DNA of 64,000 nucleotides, from the NCBI GenBank assembly GCA_018881555.1, contig JACAXG010000052.1, positions 1,984,001-2,048,000 of the forward strand, given 5' to 3'. The DNA is from Amblyornis subalaris. Taxonomy: Eukaryota > Chordata > Aves > Passeriformes > Ptilonorhynchidae. The notes beneath the pieces were generated by a model. It made no database searches. It had not been told where the DNA came from and saw only the letters and a list, made by a program, of their open reading frames with translations. Each line of letters begins with the position of its first letter. The stretch's first letter is position 1. Positions 39,001-52,458 of this stretch are shown in pieces. The position numbers and the translations under genes were made by a program.

Positions 39001-41344
39001 TTTTAGAAATTGAATATAGAAAAGCTGTTTGCGGACAGAAAGAGGAAAACAGTGGTTCTAGATGCTACTAAATCTTGGGAAATAGCTAAGTTTAATAATG
39101 GCTGTGTGTTCCTCGGGTCTTGCTGGTCTTGTGTCAGGATCCATCTCTCTTTTGCAAAGGACTGCAGGCCCTAAGTGATCAGTTTGATGGATCCAGCTTG
39201 CTGCTGTTATCTGTCTTCCCTTCCCAATCTTTCCAGCCCTCCACAGAGAAATTCAACCCTTGAATGTTGTCTGACATGGTTAATGCCTTCCCTCTCGACC
39301 CAATTTCTGGCATGCCTGTAATATTCCAGCTATTTAATATATTCCATCATGTGTCTATCCTCAATCACATTTCCTGACTTGCTTCCTCAGTCTCCAAGTG
39401 GTTTAATTTCTTGCTATTGAGGTTGTCATTAGAAGATTTTTCTCATAAGCAGGGAAAAAAAGCCCTAAACACTCTAGTGCCTTTGAATCCAGTCCTCTGG
39501 ATTTCACAAAAATGGCCCACCTATGGCTTTTAGTCTCTTTTATAATATTGCTTTCAGCTGAAATACTTTTACCTTTCTTAAGAAAAGGTCTTACACTGGG
39601 ATTGTGTGCTACCAGCATCCACAATTTCAGACTTTACTCCTGTGAACAGCTCTGGTTTTATCTTTTTCTCTCCCCATATAGCCATTCAGAGAGATGTATT
39701 TTATAACAGTGAGTACTTTGGCATATTTAAATTAGCTTTTTGGAGTACTTAGAAAGCAATAAGCTGATTTATGTGGAAAAGAAAAAGATGAGGCCAGTGG
39801 TGCAAGCTGAATCCTTAAGCTGTGTAGGCTTATTTTATTTAGCTAAATCACAAAATGTCTAGAATATTTAAGTACCTCCTGTAAAAAAACAAGCATAATG
39901 TTAGCTAAGAACTCAGAAGGAATAAAACCTGCTATCAAGTAGAAAAGATGTTGTTGAAGATAAATTTTCCTAAGAAATGGGACAGATGGACAAATGTGTG
40001 AGTGCCCAATTCTGTCCAACTTCTTGAACCAAGGAGAACCAATCCCGAAATAATTACACAAGACTTACATATAGGGAAACCAGAAAAGGGAAGTTAAAAG
40101 GAGAAGGCTAGAACTGAAGCAGAAAATGGCTTTACAATCCATAACCACAGCAGATGGATTCAGATAGAGCTGAAAACATCTTGGTAAAACCTTGGTTGAC
40201 AGGAAGTCAGCTTGAGGACACTCAGATTATCCTGACAGAGCTAAAATGTGTGCCTGCCCAGGAGCTGATAGTGAAATGATAACAGCCAGTGGGTAGCAAC
40301 TGATTTAAAGAAAAGCAGTAACAATTTGTTCAGAGAGCAGATGAGGTGCGGAAATGGTATTTGACATCGGTTCAGTGTTTTGACCTCACTTTGCTTTTTT
40401 TAGCATCTCCTGTGCTGGCTGTATCATGTCTTACTTGCAGAAGGAAATTCAATAAGCACTACCGGTATTAGTGGATATTTGTCCCTCCTTTATGAGAAAA
40501 CAGACTCTAGTTTAATGGCAGCCCATGTTTTATGATAAAAGTCTGAAAAAGGGCATCAGCCATTTTCATTTACTTACTAGCATGACTAACATTATGCAGA
40601 CTTTTCTGTGGTGTTTTGCCCAGTTTTTTTCAAATGCCTCTTTGAGCATTTAAATGAGCTTTCAGTATTTCTACAGCAATTTCTACTTCCACAGTCTAAT
40701 TACATGAAAATATTTATTAATAACTTGTGTTTTCAGTTCCTTTTTAAAAATATCTAAAAAAATTGCAAGCAAACAAGGATGACTTCATTATAAACAAGAC
40801 TCACTCCAAATACAACTCACGTAATTCTGTACAATTTTGTTGTTCTCTCAGCCAGACTGTTCTTTCATGTATAGACATATTGACATTAAATTCGATTTAC
40901 TGTGTTTGAAAATAATTGAGTAGTGGATTTACAAGTGTTGTTATTGGGATGTGCCTTTTTTTTGTTGCACCACTCTGACGTAAATCTGATTTGTTACCAT
41001 TTGTAACAAGATTAAGTGATCTTTTTTGTGTTTCTCTCCTTCCATTTATTCTGTGCAATTTAGAAAGTTAGGATTTGAAAGAAAAACAGGTGACAACAGT
41101 AGCGTATTTGCCTATTTTCCAGCAGCAGTAAGAGAGAGAAGATGAACACAGTGGTAATAAGCTCATAAGGGTAGCATCACCATGGTAAATTGTCAGAGTA
41201 ACTCCTCAATAGGGCACAGAACTAAATTTAGAAGACTACACTGCTGGTGAGTCACTGATCAGTGCACAAGTAGCAGGGTCTTCTGTTGTGAATACATCTA
41301 CTGCGCTTTGCATGCATGGGGATGCAGGTTGGCGGTGATCTAAC
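36011..41344. other. No recognised gene
   Basis: Noncoding sequence. The frame at 37022-37390 (plus, 122 codons) has no recognisable domain. A short TAAA/ATTA-rich repeat lies at 36911-36932. Confidence 0.55.
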
Positions 41345-42033
41345 TGCACAGTTGTACGGTTATGCCTTAAATCGTCACAGGCGAGATGGAGTAAACAACA
41401 CCACATGCTGGATCTGGATATTGGGGTTTATTTAAGAACCCCTGAGATTAAAGCTTTCGCCCTGCTTGATTTCCTCACACACTCATTCTCTCCNTCCCCA
41501 CCTGTGTTCCCCAGGTCTCAGTGTCCCTCCCCACAGNGAGGTGGCTGCTGGCCAGGGAAGGACAGGCAGGAATCCCGGTCGGGTGATGCTGTGCCACTGC
41601 TCACAGTCTCAGATATGAGAGGTCTCTGGTCTAGCAGGGGTGTCTGCTTATCCCTCAGCACTTGTCACCAGGCAGTGATCTGATCTCCAGGGTCTTCCGC
41701 AACTTCCAGGATCTTTTCTCCAGTCGTGATCTTCACCGCCTTCTTTTCCAGCCCCCAGATTTCCCCATCTAAATAGTCAATATGCAGAAGGAAATGCATT
41801 GTCAGCTCCTAATTGGTGGTTCTGTCTTACATCTTGTTGTTAATTGGAGGAATCAGGACATGCCACAGTTATTTAGTCCCAGTATTATAAAAATTTACAA
41901 TCAGATCATACCATTTGCAGCCAGCAGGTTGCACACTCTTAGCTTGTGCTTGCTTATGAGTTCAGAAGTTCACTTTTAGATAGTCACCCACTCACCCACA
42001 GACATGCAATTATCTCCTGCCTGTCACTGTTCA
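41345..42033 (-). mobile_element. Probable solo LTR of a different retroviral family
   Basis: Read on the minus strand, this GC-richer block has the order of a retroviral LTR: a TATA-like ttataat near 41886-41892, a long transcribed part, an AATAAA at about 41426-41431, then a terminal segment (agcatgtggtgttgtttac followed by tccatctcgcctgtgac) that resembles avian LTR ends as I remember them. Possible boundaries TGAACAGT and ACTGTGCA give imperfect terminal inverted repeats, but no flanking duplication is seen, so the ends are approximate. No primer-binding site or viral gene adjoins it. The distance from TATA to AATAAA is long for a simple LTR. Confidence 0.45.
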
Positions 42034-45000
42034 CAATCTAAATTATCTTCACCTACAATAGTTATTTAAAAAGGAAAAAAAAGCAGCAGCTAAATCTTGG
42101 TAGAAAAAGAATTAGGTTTTCTTTCTCAAAATAAAAATCTCAGTGACTCTGGTGCATCTATGGCAGTGATAGCTATTAGGACTGCTGCCTTAGTGGGATA
42201 TCAGGTACAAAGGCATGCACTAAAGTTAACTTGTTATAGTTGCAGTGCAATGGCTCTGAACTAGAAAACAGGTTTTGTTTTTTTATCCTACTACACTATA
42301 CACTGTCCTGAAACAAATTTCAAATTTTTGTCTTTAGGTTTAGATAAAATCAATAGTAATTTCAGGTAACATTTAGAAGTTGTTCTTTCTTCTGAAATTT
42401 GTCATATTAGAGCACAGGTTAGATGTCTCTAACAAATTTCCAATGCATGGCTGTCTTACACAACCTTTGGAAGAGGAGCTGCGTAGTACATTGCTACTCT
42501 GGAAAGGCCAGAGGAACTGAGCTCGTGCCCGAGTGGGGAAGAACTAGAAAGGGCTATTCTTTTTATAAGAAGGTGTTGTTTTTTTTTTTAATACCCTTCC
42601 TGTGGGTGATCCAGAGGAAAAAGAAAGAAAGAGGCCATGCTACTTTCTGAAAATGCACAGAGTGTGCACAGTGGCGGGGTAAATATCAGCAGGGAGACCA
42701 CTTCCTAAGGTGCACATCAAATGCATGAAGAAAGTTCACATATATCTCATACACAGATACCAAAGAGTTCAAAAGTGGCCAGTATATCTATTCTATTGTA
42801 TTTTAGCTTTGGGTGTTAAAAGTATTGTGAAAATAAATGTGCTTTTAGAACAGATATTTTTTCAAAAACTCCTGCACATAGTCACTATTTCAGTACTGGC
42901 TATATAAAATGATAGAATGAGACCAAAAGAGCTAGATTATACTCTTCTGCAAATATAAATCTGGAATAGCTCTACAGAGGTTTATGGAGTTATTTCTGAT
43001 TTACTGTAGTGTAGCTGTGAGACAAATTGGCCTAAGGAGCATGGCTGTCTAATATTCTCTTCTGTATACTGCTTTATTACTCTGTACAGAGAGAAGCAGA
43101 CAACCTTCTNTTACAGGGTGATTCAGTAGTTTCCCAAGACTCTGTGATACCATTACAACCACACAGCCAGCCAGATGCTTCAAGCTGACAGCTAAACAGA
43201 CTCTTCTTTCAATTCCTTGGTGTCAGTTGCTACCCAGTGATTTACATCTGGAAATGAACATACAGAAAAATACTTTGTGACAGTCCAGCATTTGGGTGAT
43301 GTCTTCATTGATCTAAACCCACCATATTTTGAAGCAGAAATTTAGAATTTGTCAGGAAAGTAGTCTCTGTGTCCAAAATGTTTGTTATTCCAACAGAACT
43401 GATTTTAATTTGTTACTACCTTGAAAAAGGAGGAAAATAAAAACGATTGGAGATTGCCAGGCACATCACAGATGTCGGGAGCTGTGAAGATTAATATTTC
43501 AAAAACAAAAGGTCCAACCAGGGTAGAGATCTAGTACAGTGATTGTTTGCTGCAGTCTTACAGAAAAAAACCTCGAAGATGGAAACCATGATTCTGAACA
43601 GAGGCAGCATCCTCTATCTTAGTACTGCTGTGATTCATATTGTCTACAGACCAGCATGGGAAGAGGAAGGATCAGAAATGAAAGCAAGGCTTTGAGGTTC
43701 CTTTGCCCTACTGTTTTAAATATTTACACGGCTCAAATCCTCTGAGAAAAGAATTTGGCTTAGAAAAGCTGGGTAATAAAGATTGTAGGGGTAAGAGTTT
43801 CAGCTTGGTCAGAAGGAATGAAAATGACCAGGCAGGTGGGATAGGAGAGAGTGTTCACTTGCTGAGGGAAGAGTATGGGTGAAACAAGGGTGAGTGGAAG
43901 AGTAAGGAAAACAAAGGTGAGAGACAAGCTGGGGAGATTTCACACTGAATTTACAACTCTAAAAAGGCTCTTTTAGCAAAGCGTTTGTTTTCAAGTTCTG
44001 ATTTCTTCTTGTGTAACCTTAAGTTAATTCCCCTCTGGCCTCTTTCGAGATGTAACTGCAGCTAAGCCTGTTTCCATAGTGTTCTACACCCTTGTGCTGT
44101 GTACAGTTTATTACTAAGGTTTATAACATTTCATTTGTAAAATTACAGGTTGATTAGCATTGATTTCAGCATTGCTAATGCAGTAGTGAAAATCAAAACA
44201 GTCTCACTGGCATATGGGACTCAAGGTGTTCGGCCTCCTGGAACTCGCTCTGGCAAACTCACTGAGGATACAAAATTTTATAATTAACGAGCAAGCACTC
44301 TGGACAAGATCTGTGCATCCTCTTTCACAATGTCTTGTTTGATGCCCTGAATTTACGAGCACTTCCGAACACAAAGCTGGGCAATGCTACTTGTTCTGTG
44401 CTCCCAAGAGCCTGATCTAAGAGNGTCTTCTCACTGCGCACAACTTAGCATATATGGAAATTTTCACTGAAATGGAGGAAAAGGGTTGATCCAGGAAGGC
44501 ATGCAGCCATGTACAGAAGCAGATCAAGTTGCCTATAAATATTATATTTGAAAAAACAGAACCAGCCAAGCACTGTGTAATTGTAAGTCCATGTAAAAAG
44601 AACAAAGGTTCAAAGGAGAAGGAAGAGTTGTTCGTCCCGAAACCATGGAATATTGCTGCTTTGGCAACATCCACAAATGAATGGGTCAAAGTTTGTAGGG
44701 AGAGAAAATGTTTTTAAAAGTGGAAAACCAGACAGGCTTTCAAACATGTAAACCCTTCTTTAAATATAACATGGAAACAGAAAACTTTAAAGTGAAACAC
44801 AAGCTGAGAAGAACTACTCTGAACAAAACTATAAACTTTTATAGAATGATGTGATAAAGTAGTTGTAGCCAATGTGAGGAAGAGAAGATGTTAATTTATT
44901 ACTCATCAAAAATGGTGGTATGTGAGAAATGGAATGTGAGAAAAATAGATTGGGTTTCTACAAAAGCTCTGCTTTCTAATATTTAGTGATTTTAGTTCTC

Positions 45001-46391
45001 AAGACCATCTTTTGGAGGCACTTTGTAAACAGGGGAGATGTCTCCCTTGGTGATGAGAGCAGGGAGGTTGGTACTGAAGGACCCATATGGTGACAAATGT
45101 TTTCCTTCTGGCTAACTGGGTATTTTGATCCTTGATCCGTTGTCTGTGTGTGCTCCTTTTGATGTACAGTGGCACCTTAATTTCAGCTGTATGGTTTACA
45201 TGTGGACATCTGGTGCACTGGATCTTCCTGCAAATGGAAGAGGTAGAGATTTTCATGGTACTATTATGTGAGCATTAATTCTAAGATGTGGTAGTATAAT
45301 GGCAAGTTCTGTGTTGGTTTATTCATGCTGGTCATAAGGAGAAGCTTGTCCTAATGATGATTTTTGGCAGGTGGGAGAGGTGTCTGAAGGATTTTTTCCT
45401 ATAAAAATTCACAAACGACATTATCCATCTCTAGCAGGCCTACCTTCTTCACATCCTTTGGGTGCAAGAGCTGGACCAGTATTTCCCACACCACTTTTCT
45501 TTCTTTCTTTTCCTTTAAAGACTCAGAGAGGAACCAAATATTGAGTAGAGCCATGCCCAGTTGTCCTTTAGATGAGTCACTCCAAGAGACACCCCTGTTT
45601 TGAAGCTGTGCTTCTCTAAATTGCTTGTACCACAACTGTTCTGTTCCATGCAGGTGAGCAGTTGAAAGAGGGAGCAGAAGTCTTACCTCATGCTCATTTT
45701 TTCAAAACTGCACTGAATTACAGTTCTGCTGGAAAACCTAACATTNCATTATTCTAACAAATAAAATACAATCTTTTCCCCCCCAGGAATAAGCTAAGCA
45801 AAGATAAGATGACACAGCACAAGAAAACATTCAAGAAGCATACACTCGAGTACTGCTTAAATTTCAGGGTCATGCTCTGCCCTCGGGTATACCAGATCAC
45901 AAAGCTTGTGGAAATCATCATACAAATATATATTTATCTCAGGCCTTAAATTTGCCTTCAATTTGGACATATTTCTTTTTCCTGCAGCCTGACTGTCTAC
46001 CCCTTTGAACTCCTATGTAAATTCCAGCTGTGCCCTGTTGCTATTTGCCTGTACAGAAGTGCATGAAATTGGGAAGACAATTTGTTTAGTTGAAGATTTT
46101 TTCTTTTCAGAAAAATCCTCCAGAGGTATAAAGCAAGTTAACCACAGGGTCAGTTCTTGCATACCTGTTTGGAAGCATGAAACAGAAGAAAGAATGATTG
46201 AAGAGAGAGCTCTGTTGTCTAACATGCAGGGGCCATAACTAACATAAGGATATTAGGTAAATTTTCAAAAAGCTTAAACCAATTACAGGTCAACTTCCAT
46301 TTTTATAACTGACTTCTGAGTCTGAATGTCAGTAGTATGAAATCATTTCAGTGTTTCTCCTTGTATCTGTACTTTTGGAACTAACCTAAAG

Positions 46392-46696
46392 CTACAAAAA
46401 ATAGTATCTGGAGCAGCACCAGAGACCACCTGTATCACCTTCTTCCCAACCCATTTCCCAACCTATCCTTGATGGAGAATGATTTTGTTGAATAAGCACG
46501 GTGAAAGAATTGCATGAAAATAGGAAGAAAAATGGAGGATTCCTTTTCAGAAGTAAGGGACATTCATAAACATCAGGAATAGACAAAGGATATGTGGGAA
46601 TCAATTCACCAGAAGTTTCATTTTCATCTGCTTGTAGGTGTTTTTGGACCGTAGGAGGAATATGTAATAATGGTTCTATAATCACAAGAAATTTGG
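46392..46696 (-). other. Open frame behind an acceptor-like site, unidentified
   Basis: On the minus strand, catcctacag precedes a frame with no stop for about 100 codons, including VIIEPLLHIPPTVQKHLQAD. Codon choice looks mildly protein-like in the first half; the second half is phenylalanine-rich and less so. There is no clear donor and no family match. Probably chance. Confidence 0.15.
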
Positions 46697-48170
46697 CTGT
46701 AGGATGACATACTGATAGAGCAATTTGTTTCTGGTTTTGCTCAGATTATTCACTAATTTAAGCAATATGTTTGCATGAACAATGGAAATAGAAAGCCCAT
46801 TTTTCTCATTTTTAGTTAAGAATAACTAAAAATATACAATGTACAATGTTAATAATGGCTTCACAGTGTGCATCACACTTAAAATAGTTACTATTCCTGT
46901 TTCACTAGCACAATTTCTTAGTACATTTATATACAGGGCTTAATTGACAGAAGAGTAGCCATTCTTATAGGAATCATTTTTATAGGACATTTCATTTTTT
47001 AAATAATTTTTGAAAGAGATAGTATTGAAAAGATTAATGTATACTGAAAAATAAGGTGTGATGCAATGATTGTTTTATCATTCTTTAGCCATTTTAGCTT
47101 AAATNTGTACTTGATAAAATACAAAAAACCCCAAAACCTAGACCGAGTTTTATAGAACTCAGAAAGAAGAAATTATAGTTTGGTCTTTTCCTACAATAAG
47201 CAATCAAAACAGAAGTGTAGCTGATCTTGAGGGGTTTTATCAAATCAAAGAACAGAATGTGATTTTTGGATGTAATAAATGATAAAAGACTGCCAAAGAT
47301 GCACAATGCAAGTAGATTTCTTCCAGCTGTAACTGAGGAGGATGCATCCTGATCTTGTAGGGGTTGTGTTTAGTGTTGGGACAAATAGCCCTGCCAATAT
47401 ACTCTGTATCTGCTCAATAAGTTTGTGGGACCAGCTCTGGAAAATTTTGAATGAACTGTCATAAGCCGGTTACTGACTGACTTCCAATTTTTTGCCCATC
47501 AATGTAAAAGACAAAAATGTGTAAAAGACAAAAAAAAGACGAGTTCCAAGGGTCGAAGATCAAGGGAAGCTGCAGCTGATGCATTTACAAGAAGGCAGCN
47601 TGACAGAGGGTCAGAAAGGTATGACATAGGGTTAGGAAGACTGATGAAACTACCAGTGGTTTGACAAAATGTCAGATGCACAGAGATGGTGCCTTGATAT
47701 TCAGAAGGATATGTAATTTAGAGCTGAACTATTTGAAAAACTAAACAAACGCCTTACATTTCCTCAAGGGCTAAAATTGCAGTGGTTAACCAATACCTTC
47801 CAATGTTCTTTTTCTTGCTTGTCAGCCTGGGCATTTTTAGGGAAACTCAGAAANGGCAGGGCACGATGTGGATTCTTGGCAGTTGTGTGGAAGTGAGGAA
47901 CGACTTGGGTANCAGAGGGGCTGTTTCCAGAGTGTTGGTCTGCAGGAACGGTGTAAGTAGATACAGTGTGCCTCAGAGTATTTNCTAGAGATACAGGTTT
48001 TGGAACTGACAAGGGATGTGAAATCATATTAAACACTCTCTACATGCCCTGAATCAATTATCTTTTTGAATATATTGTCATCTCTTTGGGCACCAGCCCA
48101 GAAAGGGTTAGTCTGGAACATCATCCTCTTCAGCGGGAATTTCATGCTCCTNCCACCATAAGTGAGTCAC

Positions 48171-48193
48171 CATTGCCTGACTAACAGGCAATG
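48171..48193. repeat. Small perfect hairpin
   Basis: Arms cattgcctg and caggcaatg form a 9-bp stem around the loop actaa. No T-run follows, and nothing marks it as a known RNA. Confidence 0.7.
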
Positions 48194-49000
48194 ACATTCG
48201 TTGATGAGGATGTCACACGATGCATGTAGAATAAGAGGCATTGCAAACAAAATTATGTCAAGCAGAGATCTCACCAGAACCACAGAGTCTTAGAAAGTAG
48301 GTGAGCCTATAAGGGTCCTCTGTAGCTGAAAGAGAGATACAGACAAACATAGAACTTGTCTTAGTCAGCTGACTTAATATTTGGGTCACCCTCTGAAGCT
48401 GCCTCTACTGACTCCATAAAGATCCCGTGGAGAGTATGCTCCTGAATTAGGTCCCTGAACTGCCTGAATGTCTGTGTGATCAATNGAACTGTCTCTATGA
48501 CTTCAGGTTAACTTTGCATCTGTTTCTAGTACAGGGTTTTTGTTTAACCTCATACATATGATAATAACTTTCTAAGCAAAACTTCAGAAACATTTTTTGA
48601 GGATTCACCTTCTTTTTGCATCCTCTGCTCAGTTCAGAAAATTTGGAGATAGCTTTCTTTATGCTTTTTTTTTACTGAGAGAAATGATATTAGCTTTTGA
48701 TAAAATATCTCTGTCATCCTCTATCAATCGCCGTAGGTTTCTTAATGAAGAGATTGTTTTTGTTTTTATGGCAGCTGGGCACAGGCTGAGAATAATTCAG
48801 AGGCATTTCAAAGATTACTGACTAACTGCATGAGGTAACACTGTTTTTAGATGACTTCTTATTTTCTCCTGGTCTCCTTATCTTCTTCNGGTGTTTGCAG
48901 ATTATTTTGCATTTCTGTAACTCACTGGACATTAATCTCATTGCACTTCTGCTGAAGTCAATCCAGGAACATATTATGGTTCTGCAGAAAAATATAAATA

Positions 49001-50336
49001 ACACAATCCACCCACAAACATTTCTTTATGTAAAGTATGTCCTTCCTTACCTAGTGACTTGATAGCTAGTAAAAATTGTAATATCTACTTATGAAAAAAT
49101 GAATAAGACTCAACTACAAAAGGGTAGAAAGGTCAAGCAAAAGCTTATTTTAATGTCTCATTAACTGAAATTGTTGAAATTCTGATCACAATTTACTTGT
49201 CGTATTTTCTTGCTTCAATTGGCAATGGTACCTATATTTATATCTTTTCCACAGTCAAAATGCTCAAATGTAATAATTATTTGGGGGTATGGACTTTTTA
49301 CATTTTGCACATTCCTTAACATTGTGTAAAGATTCAGCCTTTAAAACGTATCACAGCACAGTGTTTTTTCCAAATAGTGTGGTATGATTGTATAGTCATA
49401 GTATTTAATGTTCATTGTTCCTACCTCACCTAGAGTAATTATTTTTAATATGAAGTGATACAGTGACAATATTATTTAATGGAGTAATTCAGCTTTCTTT
49501 AGGCCTGAAAGAATATGATTCTTTGTTTGTTATAAACAATTACATTGCAAATTCATAACATTCAGTTTCAAGTAAGAGTAATTTACAGAATGGTATAATG
49601 TAGAAGCATGAGTAATCACACCTATCTTTCATGTGAACGCTTGAAGTGACACTGATTGCAGTGGCATTCTGTATCCCATCTTCCCTAAATAAAATGAAAC
49701 AAGCTACATTTCATTGTGATTCATAGGGGTTTGGGGACTTGGATGCCTATCTCAAAATCACACACCTTGCCAAGGCTGTCATCATGGCACTTAATAGAGG
49801 AATTCAATTCTTTGGTGAACTCAATCTCTCTTACATGCTTGTCTCTTTCTACTGACCATAAATAAAGCATAGAACAGCTACATTTCTACGTGGGAATCTC
49901 AGCTGTGCACCTAAATTTAAATTGACTAAAACATGCAGAGAACGTATCTTTTTCCTTTCATGTATTTTGCAATTGCGCAAAGTAAAGCTTCTATGTTAAA
50001 TGCTGCTCTAAGGATATAGACAAAATGTATTTCTAGTAAAGAAACCCAAGGCTTATCAGAGGAAACATTAACAGTATGGCAAGTATGCAAAATAACTCAA
50101 AAAAACCTTATACTAGAAGGGAGGCTACTTGCCATCCACTTTTTGTAGATCAAAGAGTGAAAGGATACTTTTAAAGTGCAATCTATCTTCTGTAGCTTAA
50201 TTCATGAACGATCTCTATTTAAAGCCATTAGCAGATTATATTGTACTATAGAAGAGCAGAATAGTAAAGACCTTCTAGGGCATTTTTTTCATGAAGCAGC
50301 TAGAAAGTTGGATCTTCATAAAGCCTAGATGGCAGT
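49001..50336 (-). other. Possible 3' untranslated region of the minus-strand exon candidate, or plain noncoding
   Basis: If the 50337-50513 exon is real, its 3' UTR runs leftward from 50336. ATTAAA-type polyadenylation hexamers occur on the minus strand near 49150, 49405 and 49475. No gene or repeat is otherwise visible. Confidence 0.25.
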
Positions 50337-50513
50337 CTAGATTCGGAAGATGTTTTTGACAAAGGGGTCTTGGTTTTCAGCAGGTTTGACAAAGATGGGA
50401 ATTTCCCTCATTTTCTGTTTCATGAAAATTTTCCATATCAGATTTACTGCCATTGCTCCCAACTCTTTCAACTTTCTTTCCTTGTCCTTTGCCAGAAAGT
50501 TATTTTCTAGAAC
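50337..50513 (-). CDS. Putative last coding exon of an unidentified gene
   Basis: On the minus strand a strong acceptor (ccccctcctttcacag, with a good branch-point candidate cttac about 25 nt upstream) leads directly into a phase-0 frame of 58 codons ending in TAG at 50337-50339. The peptide starts VLENNFLAKDKERKLKELGA, has a lysine/glutamate-rich amphipathic helix-like first half and ends KNIFRI. The composition looks like a genuine soluble, helical C-terminus, not translated intron. I do not recognise the protein. Upstream exons would lie to the right (>50.6 kb), and I could not identify any convincingly. The acceptor plus about 58 open codons is suggestive, not decisive; a chance frame is possible. 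Confidence 0.4.
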   Translation of the reverse strand, partial: VLENNFLAKDKERKLKELGAMAVNLIWKIFMKQKMREIPIFVKPAENQDPFVKNIFRI

Positions 50514-52458
50514 CTGTGAAAGGAGGGGGGCATAATGTAAGCGGCACTGTACACAAAACAGTCTCACCAACTGCTTTCTTTAAATATATTCGTTTTGTGC
50601 TATCCTTTAAGTGACAGAAGAGCCCCCCATACTGGATACAGGCTGGGATTTAGTGCTGAAGTTTTCTCCTTGGCCCTTTAATTAAGGAGGGTGAATGTAC
50701 TCTATGAGTTTAACCCCAAAGTGTGAGTTCTTCTGTAGGTACATCATCGCTTTCACATGTTAAGACTCTCTGAAGTTAATAGGACCCTTATATGCAGCAA
50801 GATTTATAGCCATCATTCTGATATCTTGTGAGCCAGCATCAATCAGATTGAATTCTGGTTTCCTATTGTGTGGTGATCATTATCAGAGTAATGAGAAAAG
50901 GGAAGAAGAAAAAAAATCCCTGAAAGGAGAATTATTNGAAATCTGCCCTCTGTAAAGCTATTCAAAGGGTTCAGTTATTCGAAAAAAGTTGCCTGGATAA
51001 AAATAGATTCCTCATTGATAGTCAGAGCATTGAGACTCCATAAAAGGAGACACTATTGAAAAAGTTCCTGCAAACTGGCTTTCTTTGGCATCTGACTGAA
51101 TTGTGGGAGCCCTGAAGCTACCAGCAGCTTCCTGCCCGCNACTTCTGGAAATCCTTTAGATAGTACAAGCAATAAACACTACCCAGTGGGAAACTGCAGA
51201 GTAATGTTTTACATTGATTACATGCTAACAGCAGGGAGAAGGTTGATGTGGACTTTCAGAAGCCAAATATATGAGCTGAATACCCTTCCTTTTCTTATAA
51301 CAAATAACTTATCAAATCTAGGACACTACACTATCCTCACAGATAAAGAGGGCTTAAAATTACATTCATGCTCCCCTTAAGCCAGTGACAGTGATGTGAC
51401 TCTAAAAAGCATGAAATTATTNGTGATTGTCCAGTAAGTCAAATTAAATCCATTAAAGTCGACTGAAAAAAAGATCAATGAGATTTGTATATAAAATTTC
51501 ATACGTATGCCACGCAATACAACTGATCGAAATTATTTTTTTTTCTTCTTGTTAAACCAAATAATTGTCATACATATATTTTAGAATTTGTATTTTCTAT
51601 AGTTATTGAAAAACCCCAAACCCACGGAAACCAAAAAACCACAGGTAAGCCAAGGTGAATTTATAACAGACTTGAAAAGGAAAAAAAGTGAATTGAATTC
51701 TGATTGAAAGGTGTGGTTTGGTGACTGACTAAATCTCCCTATAGTTGTGGGCATTGTCATGAGAGGAGATGTTCTTGCTCCACAGGGAGTAGGAAGTTTC
51801 ACAGGGAATTCATAATTTTATGTTTGTTTATATGGATGAAAAATTCAAGTTTTGGTAACTAATAATGTTTAGTATTTTTAAGAATCAACGTGCATAAACT
51901 TGATATTGAGGCTAGTGACAATAATTATATGTGGCTTTCATTTTTGCTGATATCATTCATTCCCTTATATTGCATTTAGTAACAGTAATGGTATCTCAGC
52001 TGCATTTCTGTGTGGAAATCTCCTAGTGGACCTTTTTGTGAGCTTGGCGGGTTTGGTTTTTTTTTTTTTCNAGTTTCTGGTGTGCTTTTCAGTGGTGCTC
52101 TTTTATAGCTTTCTCTCTGCTTTGGACACTGCGTGCCTGGTGCTTTTCCATTTATTAGTTCTGGCTGCAATTCTTCTGCCAAGTCTGTTAGAAGGAAAGG
52201 GGCCGGACTTAATTTTCCTGCCGAAGGAATCATCTTGAGCCCTGGCAAAACCCTGCAAAACTAAGCTATGAGGGAGGCTGCATTGTTCCCATTGCCGCAG
52301 GAAGTATCTTTGATGGGTGTTTCGGGACTGGCTGCCCTTAGGAGCTATTCTTACACACAAGTATCAAGTGCAAGAGATTGAGAAAATATTTGAAAAGAAA
52401 GAATGAGCTATTGAAAACCACTACAACAATACTTTGTAAGATCTGAGGTGTACTCCCT
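50514..52458. other. No recognised gene
   Basis: AT-rich sequence. A T-run at about 52058-52070 and a GC-richer patch near 52100-52350 are the only departures. Confidence 0.5.

Larger units (their letters stand above)
42034..49000. other. No recognised gene
   Basis: AT-rich noncoding sequence with one small perfect hairpin and an unidentified minus frame at 46392-46696. Nothing else was recognised. Confidence 0.55.
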
